Shown here in pieces: positions 54,178 through 62,477 of a stretch of DNA of 64,000 nt; position 1 is the first letter of the stretch; each line of letters starts with the position of its first letter. A program made the position numbers and the translations under genes. The notes under the pieces are model-generated. The model saw nothing but the letters and a program-made list of their open reading frames with translations. It was not told the DNA's origin and did not search any database. Source of the stretch: an uncultured Lachnospiraceae bacterium (lineage in GTDB: Bacteria > Bacillota > Clostridia > Lachnospirales > Lachnospiraceae); the NCBI GenBank assembly GCA_947173495.1, contig CAMWFQ010000021.1:1-64000 (forward strand), given 5' to 3'.

Positions 54178-56402
54178 GGCTCTGTTACCTCCAGTACATA
54201 AATTCTCGACTCAAAATCCGTACAGGGTTTTACATGGGAGGGAACCTGTCCGGCCGTCTCATCACTGGTGATCAGTCCTGCATACATCAGCTCATCTCCG
54301 AAATGACTTGTCCCGGTGCGGGAATTCCGATAACTGTAGGATGGATGCAGTCCTTCCAGACGAAGCCGTGTGTATCTCCCATTGACACAGTTTAATACAC
54401 GGTACCACCCCACCAGAGCCGTTTTCTGATCCTCGCTTACCACCATCCAGGCAGCCTCATTTTCCTCAAAGGGACTTTGCAGGCGATAGAACCAGCCGAA
54501 CTGCAGCACCCTTCTGTATTTTTTCATAAAGGCAATCTGCTCTCTGACCTCTTCGAGCTCTCCTTCCGTGAGCTTATTCAGATCCAGCTCATATCCGAAG
54601 GTTCCAAAGTACGCCACATTCGCCCTTGTATGCAGGGGTGTGTTCCGAAATACCTGATGATTCGGAATGACAGACACATGCGCGCCCATGCTGCTGATGG
54701 GATAACACAGGGAGGTCCCATACTGAATCTTCAGACGCTCCACCGCATCGCTGTTGTCGCTTACCCAGCCCTGAGGCGCATAATAGAGCATCCCCGGATC
54801 AAACCGGCCGCCTCCGCTGGAGCAGGATTCAAAAAGTACCTCCGGGAACTGCCTGGTCAGACGCTCATAAAGATCATATACGCCCAGTATATATCTGTGA
54901 TAAACTTCCCCCTGCCTCTCCGGCGGCCATTCGGAGGAATAGCACTCCGTAATGCTCCGGTTCATATCCCATTTGATATAAGATATCCTGGCCTCTCCCA
55001 GGATCCGGGCCATTTGCTCATAAATAGCATCCACCACCTCTTTTCTTGAGAAATCCAGCACATACTGAAATCTCCCGTGAGACTGGCTTCTGCCCGGAGT
55101 CGCCAGTATCCAGTCCGGATGCTGCCTGTAGAGGTTGGAATCCTTGTTCACCATTTCCGGCTCAAACCACAGACCGAATTTAAGCCCCATAGCCTCTACC
55201 TGCTCCGCCAGCCTTGTGATCCCGCCGGGAAGCCTTTCTCTGTTGGCCTCCCAGTCCCCCAGACCTGCCTTCTCCCCGCTGCGCGCTCCGAACCATCCGT
55301 CATCCAGTACAAAGAGCTCCACGCCGCACTGTTTTGCCCTGGCTGCTATCTCCAGAAGGCGTTCCTCCGTAAAATCAAAATAGGTCGCCTCCCAGTTATT
55401 ATTCAGGATAGGTCTTTCCCTGTCCCTCCAGTATCCTCTTGCCAGTCGTTTCTGATACAGTCTGTGAAAAGTCTGGCTCATATGGTTCAGTCCCCGGTCC
55501 GTATACACCATGACCGCTTCCGGCGTCTGGAAGGATTCGCCGCTCTCCAGTCTCCATTCAAAGGTATCCGGCTCGATCCCCGCCAGCACGCGCAGGGTAT
55601 TATGGGCGTCCACCTCCGCCTGCATCCGGAAATTGCCGCTGTAGATCAGGGAAAAGCCTATCACCTCTCCCTGTCTCTCATCCGCCGCCGGGCGCTTCAG
55701 CACAACAAAGGGATTTTGCTCATGAGAAGAATTTCCCCTCATACTGCCCACGGATACAATGCCCGGCTCCAGATTGCGGGTATGAATATAGCGCTCCCTT
55801 GCCCAGCATCCGGAAAGCTGCAACCAGGTGTAATCACAATCCGGCAGATCCAGGCACAGGCTCATGGCGCGGCTTAAAGCCACCGGAGCCGTTCCTTCGT
55901 GATAAAACTTTACGCTGCGGGCAAGAATGCCTCCTTCTGCAAAAATGGTATAAAAAAGGTCTGCCCGGATCCCCGTCAGCTCATCCTTCAGCGTTATTCT
56001 CAGCGTCCGTGCTTCCTCCTCCTGTTCCGTATAGGTGGCAGGGAGTCCGGGGAGAGCCGGCTTTCCTTCTGAAATCTGATACCCCTGATATTGAAACTCA
56101 GAGATCCGGCTGCCATTTTCCTGCCGGATCTCCACCGCCGGCTGCCGATAATCTGTGGTTCCGAACACCGGATACTCCTGCCGGATATGCTCCAGCGAAA
56201 AGGATCTGTCGTCCTCATAAATGCAGGCGGTCATAGGCCGCTCACAAAACTCCAGGAAATAAGAAAAATCCTCTTTGTCCCGAATCCGTTTTCCAAAATA
56301 GAGCTGCCCCAGATGGCCGTTTCTCATAACCTGCATGATATAGCTTATGGAATCATTGTACAAATGAAATGTTCTGCTGGTCTCGTGGTATACGATTTTC
56401 AT
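54174..56402 (-). CDS. Alpha-galactosidase, glycoside hydrolase family 36
   Basis: A 742-residue cytosolic enzyme. The start at 56402 (MKIVYHET) is seven bases after AGAGG, and a longer in-frame extension is not family-like. An N-terminal beta-sandwich is followed by the barrel with LDDGWFGAR and LGDWEANRERLPGG, the nucleophile Asp in YIKWDMNRSITE, SCSSGGGRFDPGMLYY and the acid/base Asp in VSDNSDA. The enzyme releases terminal alpha-galactose from raffinose-type sugars. It is translationally coupled to the YczE-like gene. Confidence 0.94.
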   Translation of the reverse strand: MKIVYHETSRTFHLYNDSISYIMQVMRNGHLGQLYFGKRIRDKEDFSYFLEFCERPMTACIYEDDRSFSLEHIRQEYPVFGTTDYRQPAVEIRQENGSRISEFQYQGYQISEGKPALPGLPATYTEQEEEARTLRITLKDELTGIRADLFYTIFAEGGILARSVKFYHEGTAPVALSRAMSLCLDLPDCDYTWLQLSGCWARERYIHTRNLEPGIVSVGSMRGNSSHEQNPFVVLKRPAADERQGEVIGFSLIYSGNFRMQAEVDAHNTLRVLAGIEPDTFEWRLESGESFQTPEAVMVYTDRGLNHMSQTFHRLYQKRLARGYWRDRERPILNNNWEATYFDFTEERLLEIAARAKQCGVELFVLDDGWFGARSGEKAGLGDWEANRERLPGGITRLAEQVEAMGLKFGLWFEPEMVNKDSNLYRQHPDWILATPGRSQSHGRFQYVLDFSRKEVVDAIYEQMARILGEARISYIKWDMNRSITECYSSEWPPERQGEVYHRYILGVYDLYERLTRQFPEVLFESCSSGGGRFDPGMLYYAPQGWVSDNSDAVERLKIQYGTSLCYPISSMGAHVSVIPNHQVFRNTPLHTRANVAYFGTFGYELDLNKLTEGELEEVREQIAFMKKYRRVLQFGWFYRLQSPFEENEAAWMVVSEDQKTALVGWYRVLNCVNGRYTRLRLEGLHPSYSYRNSRTGTSHFGDELMYAGLITSDETAGQVPSHVKPCTDFESRIYVLEVTEP

Positions 56403-56533
56403 TGTTTTCCTCTTTTTTCTGTGCTGTTGACTGTTTTCCTTTCGCAGAAGCTCTGGTTCCGCTCTGTCCTTAAGTGCGGAGCCTTCCTTCTCCTGATCCG
56501 CTCTTACGTCCGCAGCCTTTTCCTCTTCTGCTC

Positions 56534-57750
56534 TTATGTCCGCGTCGCTCCTTCTGTCCCTCTGCCTGCCGACGGAATCCGCAGCACCTGCCCGATATTC
56601 AGCGAACTGCCGGTAAGTCCGTTCAGCCGCCGGATCTCCTCCACCGTCGTACCAAATCTCCTGGCCAGCAGCCACAGGGTATCTCCCGAGCGAACCGTAT
56701 ATTCAAAATAGGACTGGGACGTGTTCACCGGTATTTTCAGCACCTGTCCGATATTCAAAATACTGGTGGTCAGAGAGTTCAGGTTCCGGATCGCATCCAC
56801 CGTTGTACCAAATCTCTGAGCAAGCAGCCACAGGGTATCTCCCGGCCTGACCGTATAGGAGATCACGTTCTCTTCCGGTCCTGTTCCCGGCACGCTTCCC
56901 TGAATATTCAGATAAGTGTCATAGAGCGCCTTCCAGGTATCCGCTCCCACGATTCCGTCCGGCTTGAGACCTCTCATCTGTTGAAAGGCGGTCACCGCCT
57001 GCCTGGTCCCGTTACCGAAAATGCCGTCCTGAGAAATTCCGGGCAGTGTCGGATAAAATTCGGCCGCCACATTTAAAAGATACTGCAGGGTGATCACATC
57101 CGTGCCTCTTGCTCCCTGGCGGAGCACCGAATCAGGCGGAACCGTCCCCACGCCCAGCGAGATTCCCTCGCTATCCAGCTCCGCGAGCCTGGTCACCGCT
57201 GCATACAGACTTGATATTTTATTCCAGGTAGCTTTCCCTACAATCCCATCGGAAGCCAGATTGAAGATACTCTGAAATTTCCTTACTGCGTCTTTTGTAC
57301 TGCTGCCGAAAACACCCTTTTCATCGGTAACGGCGGGAATGGCAGGATAATTTTTCCTGATCCTGTTTAGATAGGTCTGGATGGTCTCCACATCCAACCC
57401 CTTACTGCCTTCTTTCAGCAGAGTTCCCGGATAGGAGGTCAGGATACCGGTAACCGTGTCCGTCTCTGCGATTTCCACATCCTTCGGATAGTAGCTTCTC
57501 AGAATCTGCAGCGGCGTAAGCCCCTGCTGGGCCAGACTCACCGTTCCCCACTGGGACAGCCCGGAGCAGGTAACGGTTGTTCCGTTGCAGAAGGATGTAA
57601 AGTAAGGCACATTCCGTCCCTGCCTGCGTACATATTCGTTGAAGATCTCATCCACGATTCTGCTGATGGACTCGTAGATGGTTCTTCCATATACAAATGC
57701 CTGATCATAGGCCGTACTGTTGGTGATATCGAAACCATAGCCCTGGCTTC
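56534..57750 (-). pseudogene. SleC-like cell-wall hydrolase, C-terminal part of a split gene
   Basis: This is the 3' portion of the gene whose 5' portion is at 61690-62333. From 57743 it reads GYGFDITNSTAYDQAFVYG, then the end of the SpoIID/LytB domain (TCSGLSQWGTVSLAQQGLTPLQILRSYYP). Two peptidoglycan-binding_1 repeats follow (KGLDVETIQTYLNRI; GTDVITLQYLLNV), then two LysM repeats (YTVRPGDTLWLLAQRFGTT; YTVRSGDTLWLLARRFGTT). A GTG at 57655 opens a frame but has no obvious ribosome site and starts inside the SpoIID domain. The segment is probably silent until rejoined. The domain set matches spore-cortex-lytic SleC-type proteins. Confidence 0.88.
57744..57750. other. Left attachment core of the recombinase element
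   Basis: TGGCTTC is shared with 61690-61696. Recombination between the two copies joins codon CGA-AGC-CA to G-GGC in frame. The sequence on the element side is tgtaccccg; the other att has ttaccccg on its element side. Confidence 0.8.
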
Positions 57751-57780
57751 TGTACCCCGCAGCCGGCCCTTATTCGCTGT

Positions 57781-59442
57781 TTATTGTACCACTCCGGTAC
57801 CGCTTCTTGTCCACATGATATTCTCGCTGATCATTTCATCGATATCCATGCCGATAATTTCCGAAGCCCTTTCCTTTGCTTCCGCCTCATTTTCCGTTCC
57901 CAGATTCTTATAAATCTCGTAAGAAGGCTTTCTGTTTCCCTCCAGATCATAGAGCCCTAACGCCAGATGACTTTCCATCTCATAGGCCTCATCCGAATGC
58001 CGGAACAAGATAAAGGCATCCACCTCCGGGAAGGAAGCCGCTTTCAGATAGCCATAGGCTATGGACGCCTCCTGGGCATCCGTTCCAAAGCTGGAGGTAT
58101 ATCCAATCTCCGCAAGGGAAATGCTTCTCACCTCTCCCTGGGGATTCAAAAACTTATCCTGATGCATATAGTCGATCAGAATATCCAGGTTCTGCATGGT
58201 GATATAGGGTGAGGTAATGCTGTCCTTGACCCATACCTCCGGACCGTTCCACGCATAAGGATCATAAAGAGGTGAGTTATAAGGATGAAAAGAAAGACTC
58301 CAGTCGATATTTCCCTCCCTGTTCATATAATAATTGAACTGATCCAGATATTCCTTTGCCAGAAAGCTTCCCGGATTAGACTTCCGGTTCCACTCCTGAT
58401 CAATGGAATTATAAATACGCACATTGGCGTTCTGGCTTTTGATTTCATTATAAATAATCCTGAATGACTTGACATAAATATTCACATTCAGATCCATAGA
58501 ATCCGAGCTGGTATAGCACCAGGAGGTTCTTGCGTTTACCTCATTGCCGATGATCCAGTTATCCACCTGGCCGCAGTCAAAATGACCGGAATAGCGCTGT
58601 CCCAAAAGCGCGCCGATGGCCTTCAGATGAGAAACTCCCTCTTCATCCGCCACATTCAGCGCATACCCCGGACACTCTCCGCCCTCCGAGAGAGGATGCA
58701 GAAGATCCTGAGAATAGAGCCCCTTTCCGCCATTCAGAAGGACTATGGTGACCTGCACTCCGTAGTGGTTCAGACTCCTTAAAGTGGAATCATATCTGGC
58801 AAGGGCATCCCCATCAAAATACCAGGTGCGCCCGTTGTATTCAAAGGGAACCGCTCCCGGCACGCCTTCCGCCGAGCAGATCTCATCCACGTTCATATTG
58901 TAGACCACCTGATGAATTCCAAGCTCCTGCAGCTCCTGCTCCGTCACCTTCGTGATATCCGGAAGGAGCCCTTTGATCCCGGTATCCTGCCGGGCAGAGG
59001 TGTAGCCCGCCAGTGCCTCAGGATTGGTGATATAGTGCTCGTCACTCACCTGGATCATCTGCCCGCTCCGCTTCACTGCCACCAGAAATTTGCAGCTCAG
59101 ATTGGATTCGTCCGTATTGTAATTCAGCGGAAAGCTGACATAAGCAGTCTTTCCCGCCTCCGTCTTTCCCACGATCCTGCCGGTGGTTCCGTCCTCATAA
59201 ACCTCGTCCGCGTAGATATAAAATTTTCCATCGTCACTGGAGGGAACGCTACCCGCCTTCAGCTCACATACCACATCTTCTCCTGAGATCAGACAGGACT
59301 CAATGGATACCGGACGCCCTGCCGCTTCTGCGTACAGCATGCTGCCGGATCCTGTTTTTATGACCATTGCAAGCATCATGCCTGCCGCTGCAGCGGCCGA
59401 CGCCGCCAGTATTTTTATCATTCGTCTCTTCACTTGGCTCAT
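57781..59442 (-). CDS. Secreted DUF5722-type putative glycoside hydrolase (element cargo)
   Basis: About 553 residues. The start at 59442 (MSQVKRR) is favoured because AAAGGA lies just upstream and a signal peptide follows directly (ILAASAAAAAGMMLAM). The upstream in-frame ATG at 59496 is possible. After a beta-sandwich of about 120 residues comes a barrel-like domain with VDNWIIGNEVNARTSW, SFHPYNSPL, SLAEIGYTSSFG and AFILFRHSDEA, typical of DUF5722 and reminiscent of clan-A glycosidases (NE pair and late Glu). Transcribed in the same direction as the interrupted gene, it ends 30 bp from the left core. Substrate unknown; surface or wall glycans are plausible. Confidence 0.8.
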   Translation of the reverse strand: MSQVKRRMIKILAASAAAAAGMMLAMVIKTGSGSMLYAEAAGRPVSIESCLISGEDVVCELKAGSVPSSDDGKFYIYADEVYEDGTTGRIVGKTEAGKTAYVSFPLNYNTDESNLSCKFLVAVKRSGQMIQVSDEHYITNPEALAGYTSARQDTGIKGLLPDITKVTEQELQELGIHQVVYNMNVDEICSAEGVPGAVPFEYNGRTWYFDGDALARYDSTLRSLNHYGVQVTIVLLNGGKGLYSQDLLHPLSEGGECPGYALNVADEEGVSHLKAIGALLGQRYSGHFDCGQVDNWIIGNEVNARTSWCYTSSDSMDLNVNIYVKSFRIIYNEIKSQNANVRIYNSIDQEWNRKSNPGSFLAKEYLDQFNYYMNREGNIDWSLSFHPYNSPLYDPYAWNGPEVWVKDSITSPYITMQNLDILIDYMHQDKFLNPQGEVRSISLAEIGYTSSFGTDAQEASIAYGYLKAASFPEVDAFILFRHSDEAYEMESHLALGLYDLEGNRKPSYEIYKNLGTENEAEAKERASEIIGMDIDEMISENIMWTRSGTGVVQ

Positions 59443-59505
59443 CCTTCCTTTACCTGTATACATCATTTTGATTTCTTTTGGGTAACCGTAAATCATCTGC
59501 CCAAC

Positions 59506-59534
59506 ATTATAACATGCCCTGTCTCAGAAGTCAT
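59506..59534 (-). promoter_or_regulatory. Putative promoter of the DUF5722 gene
   Basis: Minus-strand ATGACT (59529-59534), a 17-base spacer and a perfect TATAAT (59506-59511). It looks like a vegetative sigma-A promoter. Confidence 0.6.
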
Positions 59535-59577
59535 TAAAAAGAGATTAAGGTTAGATGTGTTTCATTTTCATTTCATT

Positions 59578-59606
59578 TTGACATGTAAGATCATCCGCTG
59601 TGATCT
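59578..59606 (+). promoter_or_regulatory. Putative promoter of the recombinase unit
   Basis: A perfect TTGACA (59578-59583), a 17-base spacer and TGATCT (59601-59606, four of six matches). Confidence 0.45.
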
Positions 59607-59673
59607 GTCAGAAGGAAGGAATAACAGCCTCTCTTTGCAAATAGAATTATGTAAAAAGAGAGCTGTCAGAATT

Positions 59674-59850
59674 ATGAAAGAGATCATACACGAAATCCCC
59701 TCCACCTCCTGCATCGGCCATCTGGTACTGCAGTTTCCGGAAACCGCCCCCGATTCTCTTCTGCTCCGGGAACAGATCCGTGAGATACTGTGCCAGGAGC
59801 TGCGGGAGCAGATCCGCAAAATCCCTGAAAAAGGAGCCGATACTCCATGA
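59674..59850 (+). CDS. 58-residue protein coupled to the recombinase
   Basis: A small, charged, helical protein (MKEIIHEIPS; LLREQIREILCQELREQIRKI). Its TGA overlaps the recombinase ATG by four bases, so the two are cotranslated. The ribosome site is weak (AAAGAGAG, far from the ATG). It is not recognised by family. A role as a directionality factor or recombinase partner is suggested only by position and size. Confidence 0.6.
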   Translation: MKEIIHEIPSTSCIGHLVLQFPETAPDSLLLREQIREILCQELREQIRKIPEKGADTP

Positions 59851-61685
59851 AAAAGGTCCGCATTTTATTGAGAGTCAGCTCCGGACAACAGCTGGAGGCC
59901 GATGGCGATCTTTCCATACAGCGCCAGCTGGTGAGAGAATACGTCGCCCGTCAGGAGAACTGGCAGCTGGATGAAACGGAATATTTCGAGGGCAGCATCA
60001 GCGGCTACAAAACTGCTCTGGAAAAAAGAGATACTCTGCAGAAAGCCCTGGATGATGCCCGGAAGGGAGAATATGATATTCTGGCTGTCTATAAGGACGA
60101 CCGGATCGGCAGGCGCATGTGGGAGATCGGTGCCTATGTAATGGCGCTGAAGAGCTGCGGCGTCGATATCTATACGGTAAAGGACGGCTGCATCTCTCCC
60201 GAAAGCGATGATATCATGGGGCAGATGATGCTGGCGCTTCGTTACGGCAATGCCCAGAAGAGCAGCTCTGATACCGGAATGCGTGTCAGGGACACTGCTT
60301 CCAGAATGGTTCTGCAGGGCAAATTTATGGGCGGCCCGGCCCCCTACGGCTACCGGCTGGTATTATCCGGAGAAATCAGCAAGCACGGACGGGCCCTCCA
60401 CAGACTGGAAATTGTTTCTGAACAGGCCGAGGTGGTAAAGTATATCTACCGCCTTTTTCTTTACCGGGAGTTCGGCTCTGCCAGAATTGCCAGGACGCTC
60501 AATGAGGATGTGTATTACAAAGAGATGGCCCCCAGGAACACCTGGATGAGCGGAACGATTTCCGGTATCCTGTCCAATCCCGTCTATGCGGGCCATTCCG
60601 CCTACCGACGCCGGGAAAAAACAGATGGTTCTTCCCACAGGCAAAACCGGCAGGACTGGATCCTCTCCGAAAGAGCCGATCCTTCCCTGGTAATCATTGA
60701 CCGGGAACAATGGGAACGCACCCAGACGCTGCGGGAGGAGAAGGCACGCAAATATTGCGGCAAGTTTTGCGGCAAATATTGCGGCAAGTATTGCGACAAT
60801 CATGGCGACAGATACGGCGACCGGAACCGGGACAAAGCTTTTTACAAAGCTGATGTCAATTATCGGGATAAGAATCCTCCCAGAGAGGATGCACAATATC
60901 CCGGTTCCACCTCTCTTCCGGCTCATTCTGCCAGCACGGGAAACGGCAAAATACTGCCTCTGACAGATGTGATCTTCTGCGGATACTGCAAAAACAGACT
61001 GACAAACGGCACCAGATACAGCTACTGGACTCTCAAATCCACCGGGGAGAAGCGCGCCCGCCGGATTCCCATGTACCGCTGTCCGGCAGCACAAAAAGGA
61101 CTGCCTCACAGCCGAAGTGCACAGGTTCGCGCCGATGAAATCGAACCTCTTGTGTTTTCTTTTCTGGGAGATCTCATAGAAAAACTGCTGAAAAAAGAAT
61201 CTGTCTCCGATATTCTGACCCGGGAGTACAGACAGGAACAAAAGCAGCAGGGAGCCCATCTGAAGCTCCTTCAGAAGGAGCTCTCCAAAATCACACAGGA
61301 TATAGAAGAACTGGAAGCGCACACTCCTGACGCCATGGCGGGAAGGCTTCCCTTATCTTTGGAAGAGCTGACCGGGCTTATCAGAAAATACAAAGAAAAG
61401 CAGGCCGTAAAAAAACAGCTCCTAGAGCAAAAATCTTCGGAACAAAAAACTTTAGAGCAGAGAACTTCGGAACAAAAAACACTTTTGCAGGAAACCCCTT
61501 CACCAGACGCTTCTTACCCCCAGGGCGCTCCGACGCCGGTTCAGGGGTTTCCCACATCCTGGCGGCAGGTTTTCAGCAGGGCGGACGACGCCTGCAAGCG
61601 CATGCTGGTAAACCGGCTGATCGAACGGATCGAAATCACCCCGGAGATGGCCGTCGTCCGCTTCCGGATTCCTTACCCCGAATGA
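59847..61685 (+). CDS. Large serine recombinase
   Basis: A 612-residue site-specific recombinase. The N-terminal resolvase domain has catalytic Ser11 (LLRVSSGQQ), SIQRQLV, and DILAVYKDDRIGRRMWE with the conserved Arg residues. The recombinase domain (APYGYRL, SARIARTLN, SGILSNPVYAGH) is followed by an unusual Cys/Gly repeat insert and a zinc ribbon near residues 377-413 (FCGYC...YRC). A long coiled coil with EQK repeats leads to the C-terminal beta segment (IERIEITPEMAVVRFRIPYP). Its stop lies beside the right att core. It is expected to integrate the element and, with a partner, excise it. Confidence 0.95.
   Translation: MKKVRILLRVSSGQQLEADGDLSIQRQLVREYVARQENWQLDETEYFEGSISGYKTALEKRDTLQKALDDARKGEYDILAVYKDDRIGRRMWEIGAYVMALKSCGVDIYTVKDGCISPESDDIMGQMMLALRYGNAQKSSSDTGMRVRDTASRMVLQGKFMGGPAPYGYRLVLSGEISKHGRALHRLEIVSEQAEVVKYIYRLFLYREFGSARIARTLNEDVYYKEMAPRNTWMSGTISGILSNPVYAGHSAYRRREKTDGSSHRQNRQDWILSERADPSLVIIDREQWERTQTLREEKARKYCGKFCGKYCGKYCDNHGDRYGDRNRDKAFYKADVNYRDKNPPREDAQYPGSTSLPAHSASTGNGKILPLTDVIFCGYCKNRLTNGTRYSYWTLKSTGEKRARRIPMYRCPAAQKGLPHSRSAQVRADEIEPLVFSFLGDLIEKLLKKESVSDILTREYRQEQKQQGAHLKLLQKELSKITQDIEELEAHTPDAMAGRLPLSLEELTGLIRKYKEKQAVKKQLLEQKSSEQKTLEQRTSEQKTLLQETPSPDASYPQGAPTPVQGFPTSWRQVFSRADDACKRMLVNRLIERIEITPEMAVVRFRIPYPE
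60750..60833 (+). repeat. Seven 12-bp repeats in the recombinase gene
   Basis: The units encode KYCG KFCG KYCG KYCD NHGD RYGD RNRD between the recombinase domain and the zinc ribbon. The first four are nearly identical in DNA (aaatattgcggc), and later units decay. Confidence 0.9.
61425..61484 (+). repeat. Two 30-bp repeats in the recombinase coiled coil
   Basis: Two tandem units encode EQKSSEQKTL and EQRTSEQKTL, extending the C-terminal coiled coil. Confidence 0.8.
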
Positions 61686-61689
61686 CCCA

Positions 61690-61696
61690 TGGCTTC
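61690..61696. other. Right attachment core of the recombinase element
   Basis: The second copy of TGGCTTC, four bases after the recombinase stop codon and inside the SpoIID-coding part of the split gene. Confidence 0.8.
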
Positions 61697-62333
61697 GCCA
61701 CCACTCAGTGAATACTCTGTTCAGCGCAAAGGTAATGATCGCATAGATATTCGCCCGCAGAGCGGCCTCCGGCCAAGTAGGATAAATCTCACTGCTGGCC
61801 ACATTTTTTACATAATCGGGAAAGGATACCTGCACATCCGCCGCCCAGGAAGAAGGACTTCCCAGATGTACCGTGATGGGATTGGGAATCACCACATGTC
61901 GCAGGATCTGAGGTTCTTCCTCCTCCTTTGGTCCCGGCTGGAAATGCCCTTCCTGCGTAGCCACTGCGGGCTTTCCTATCACAATTTCCGTCCACACAGG
62001 ACTGCGCTGATCCGCCTGCATTGGTACCAGCACAAGGGGCTGAATTGCGGTTTCTCCTTCATAGATGGGAATGCCTGAAATGTAGATGGAATTGAAGCCT
62101 TCCTTCTGCGCCGTTACATAATAGCTCACATAAACCGCACCGGAATAATCCGGATTCAGGGAAAGACTCCTCTCCAGCGTTGTCAGAGACACGCTTCCCG
62201 CATCTCCGCTCTCATCGGTTGTCAAATCATAGACCACCTGCCCTTTCCCGTCCAGAATCTGAATCCGAACGCCGCTTAAAGGAAGGGCCTCATGAGCCGT
62301 TCTTGCCTGTAGGATCAAATAACCTTCTGCCAT
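61690..62333 (-). pseudogene. SleC-like cell-wall hydrolase, N-terminal part of a split gene
   Basis: The 5' portion of the interrupted gene, with AGGAG eight bases before the ATG. It encodes a beta-sandwich domain (SGVRIQILDGKGQVVYDLTTDES), a second module (YYVTAQKEGFNSIYISGIPIY) and the start of the SpoIID/LytB domain (PDYVKNVASSEIYPTWPEAALRANIYAI; the Glu of SSEIYP matches the catalytic Glu of SpoIID). In the integrated state the frame runs into the element and stops at 61500, giving a 277-residue truncated product with 63 foreign residues. Joined to 57743-56534 it makes a 617-residue enzyme of SpoIID, two PG-binding and two LysM modules. Spore cortex lysis at germination is the likely role. 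Confidence 0.88.
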
Positions 62334-62352
62334 AAATGTTCTCCTTTTCGAT

Positions 62353-62380
62353 ACAGTTATACAAAGTTTTGCATAACTGT
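62353..62380. promoter_or_regulatory. Inverted repeat in the leader of the split gene
   Basis: acagttat and ataactgt are perfect 8-bp arms, with caaa/tttg inside extending the pairing. It lies between the promoter and ribosome site, so it is either an operator or a leader hairpin. Confidence 0.6.
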
Positions 62381-62406
62381 GTCCTGCTTTCTGACCACTT
62401 ATGCAT

Positions 62407-62434
62407 TAGTATATGATTCGGAAGGCAAAAGGTG
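62407..62434 (-). promoter_or_regulatory. Sigma-K-like promoter of the split gene
   Basis: On the minus strand -10 CATATACTA (62407-62415) fits the sigma-K pattern CATANNNTA exactly, and CACC (62431-62434) at 15 bases fits the -35 mACm. It is also close to sigma-E -10 sequences. No sigma-A hexamer pair is evident. Confidence 0.55.
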
Positions 62435-62477
62435 AGTTCATTAGTCCTTACCGGCCCGGCCCTTCCTAAAACGAAGC

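Larger units (their letters stand above)
57744..61696. mobile_element. 3,946-bp serine-recombinase element interrupting the SleC-like gene
   Basis: The element is bounded by the 7-bp TGGCTTC cores. It carries a secreted DUF5722 gene (minus strand), a 58-residue coupled small gene and a large serine recombinase (plus strand) whose stop codon lies four bases from the right core. Removing it gives a continuous 1,854-base coding sequence (617 residues) with a complete SpoIID domain. It is compact and lacks phage structural or conjugation genes. Organisation recalls the sporulation-excised skin and SPbeta elements, but whether it still excises cannot be seen here. Confidence 0.88.

Noticed and set aside
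56403-56675. N-terminal extension of the alpha-galactosidase
   Set aside because: The extra residues are low-complexity and overlap the end of the LysM gene in another frame. The start at 56402 has its own ribosome site.
56534-57655. Independent LysM protein starting at the GTG at 57655
   Set aside because: The start falls inside a SpoIID domain whose missing part is found in frame-compatible form at 61690-62333, and no ribosome site is seen.
61500-61689. Genuine C-terminus of the 277-residue SleC-like N-terminal frame
   Set aside because: These residues are the antisense of the recombinase gene, have no domain character and lie inside the element.
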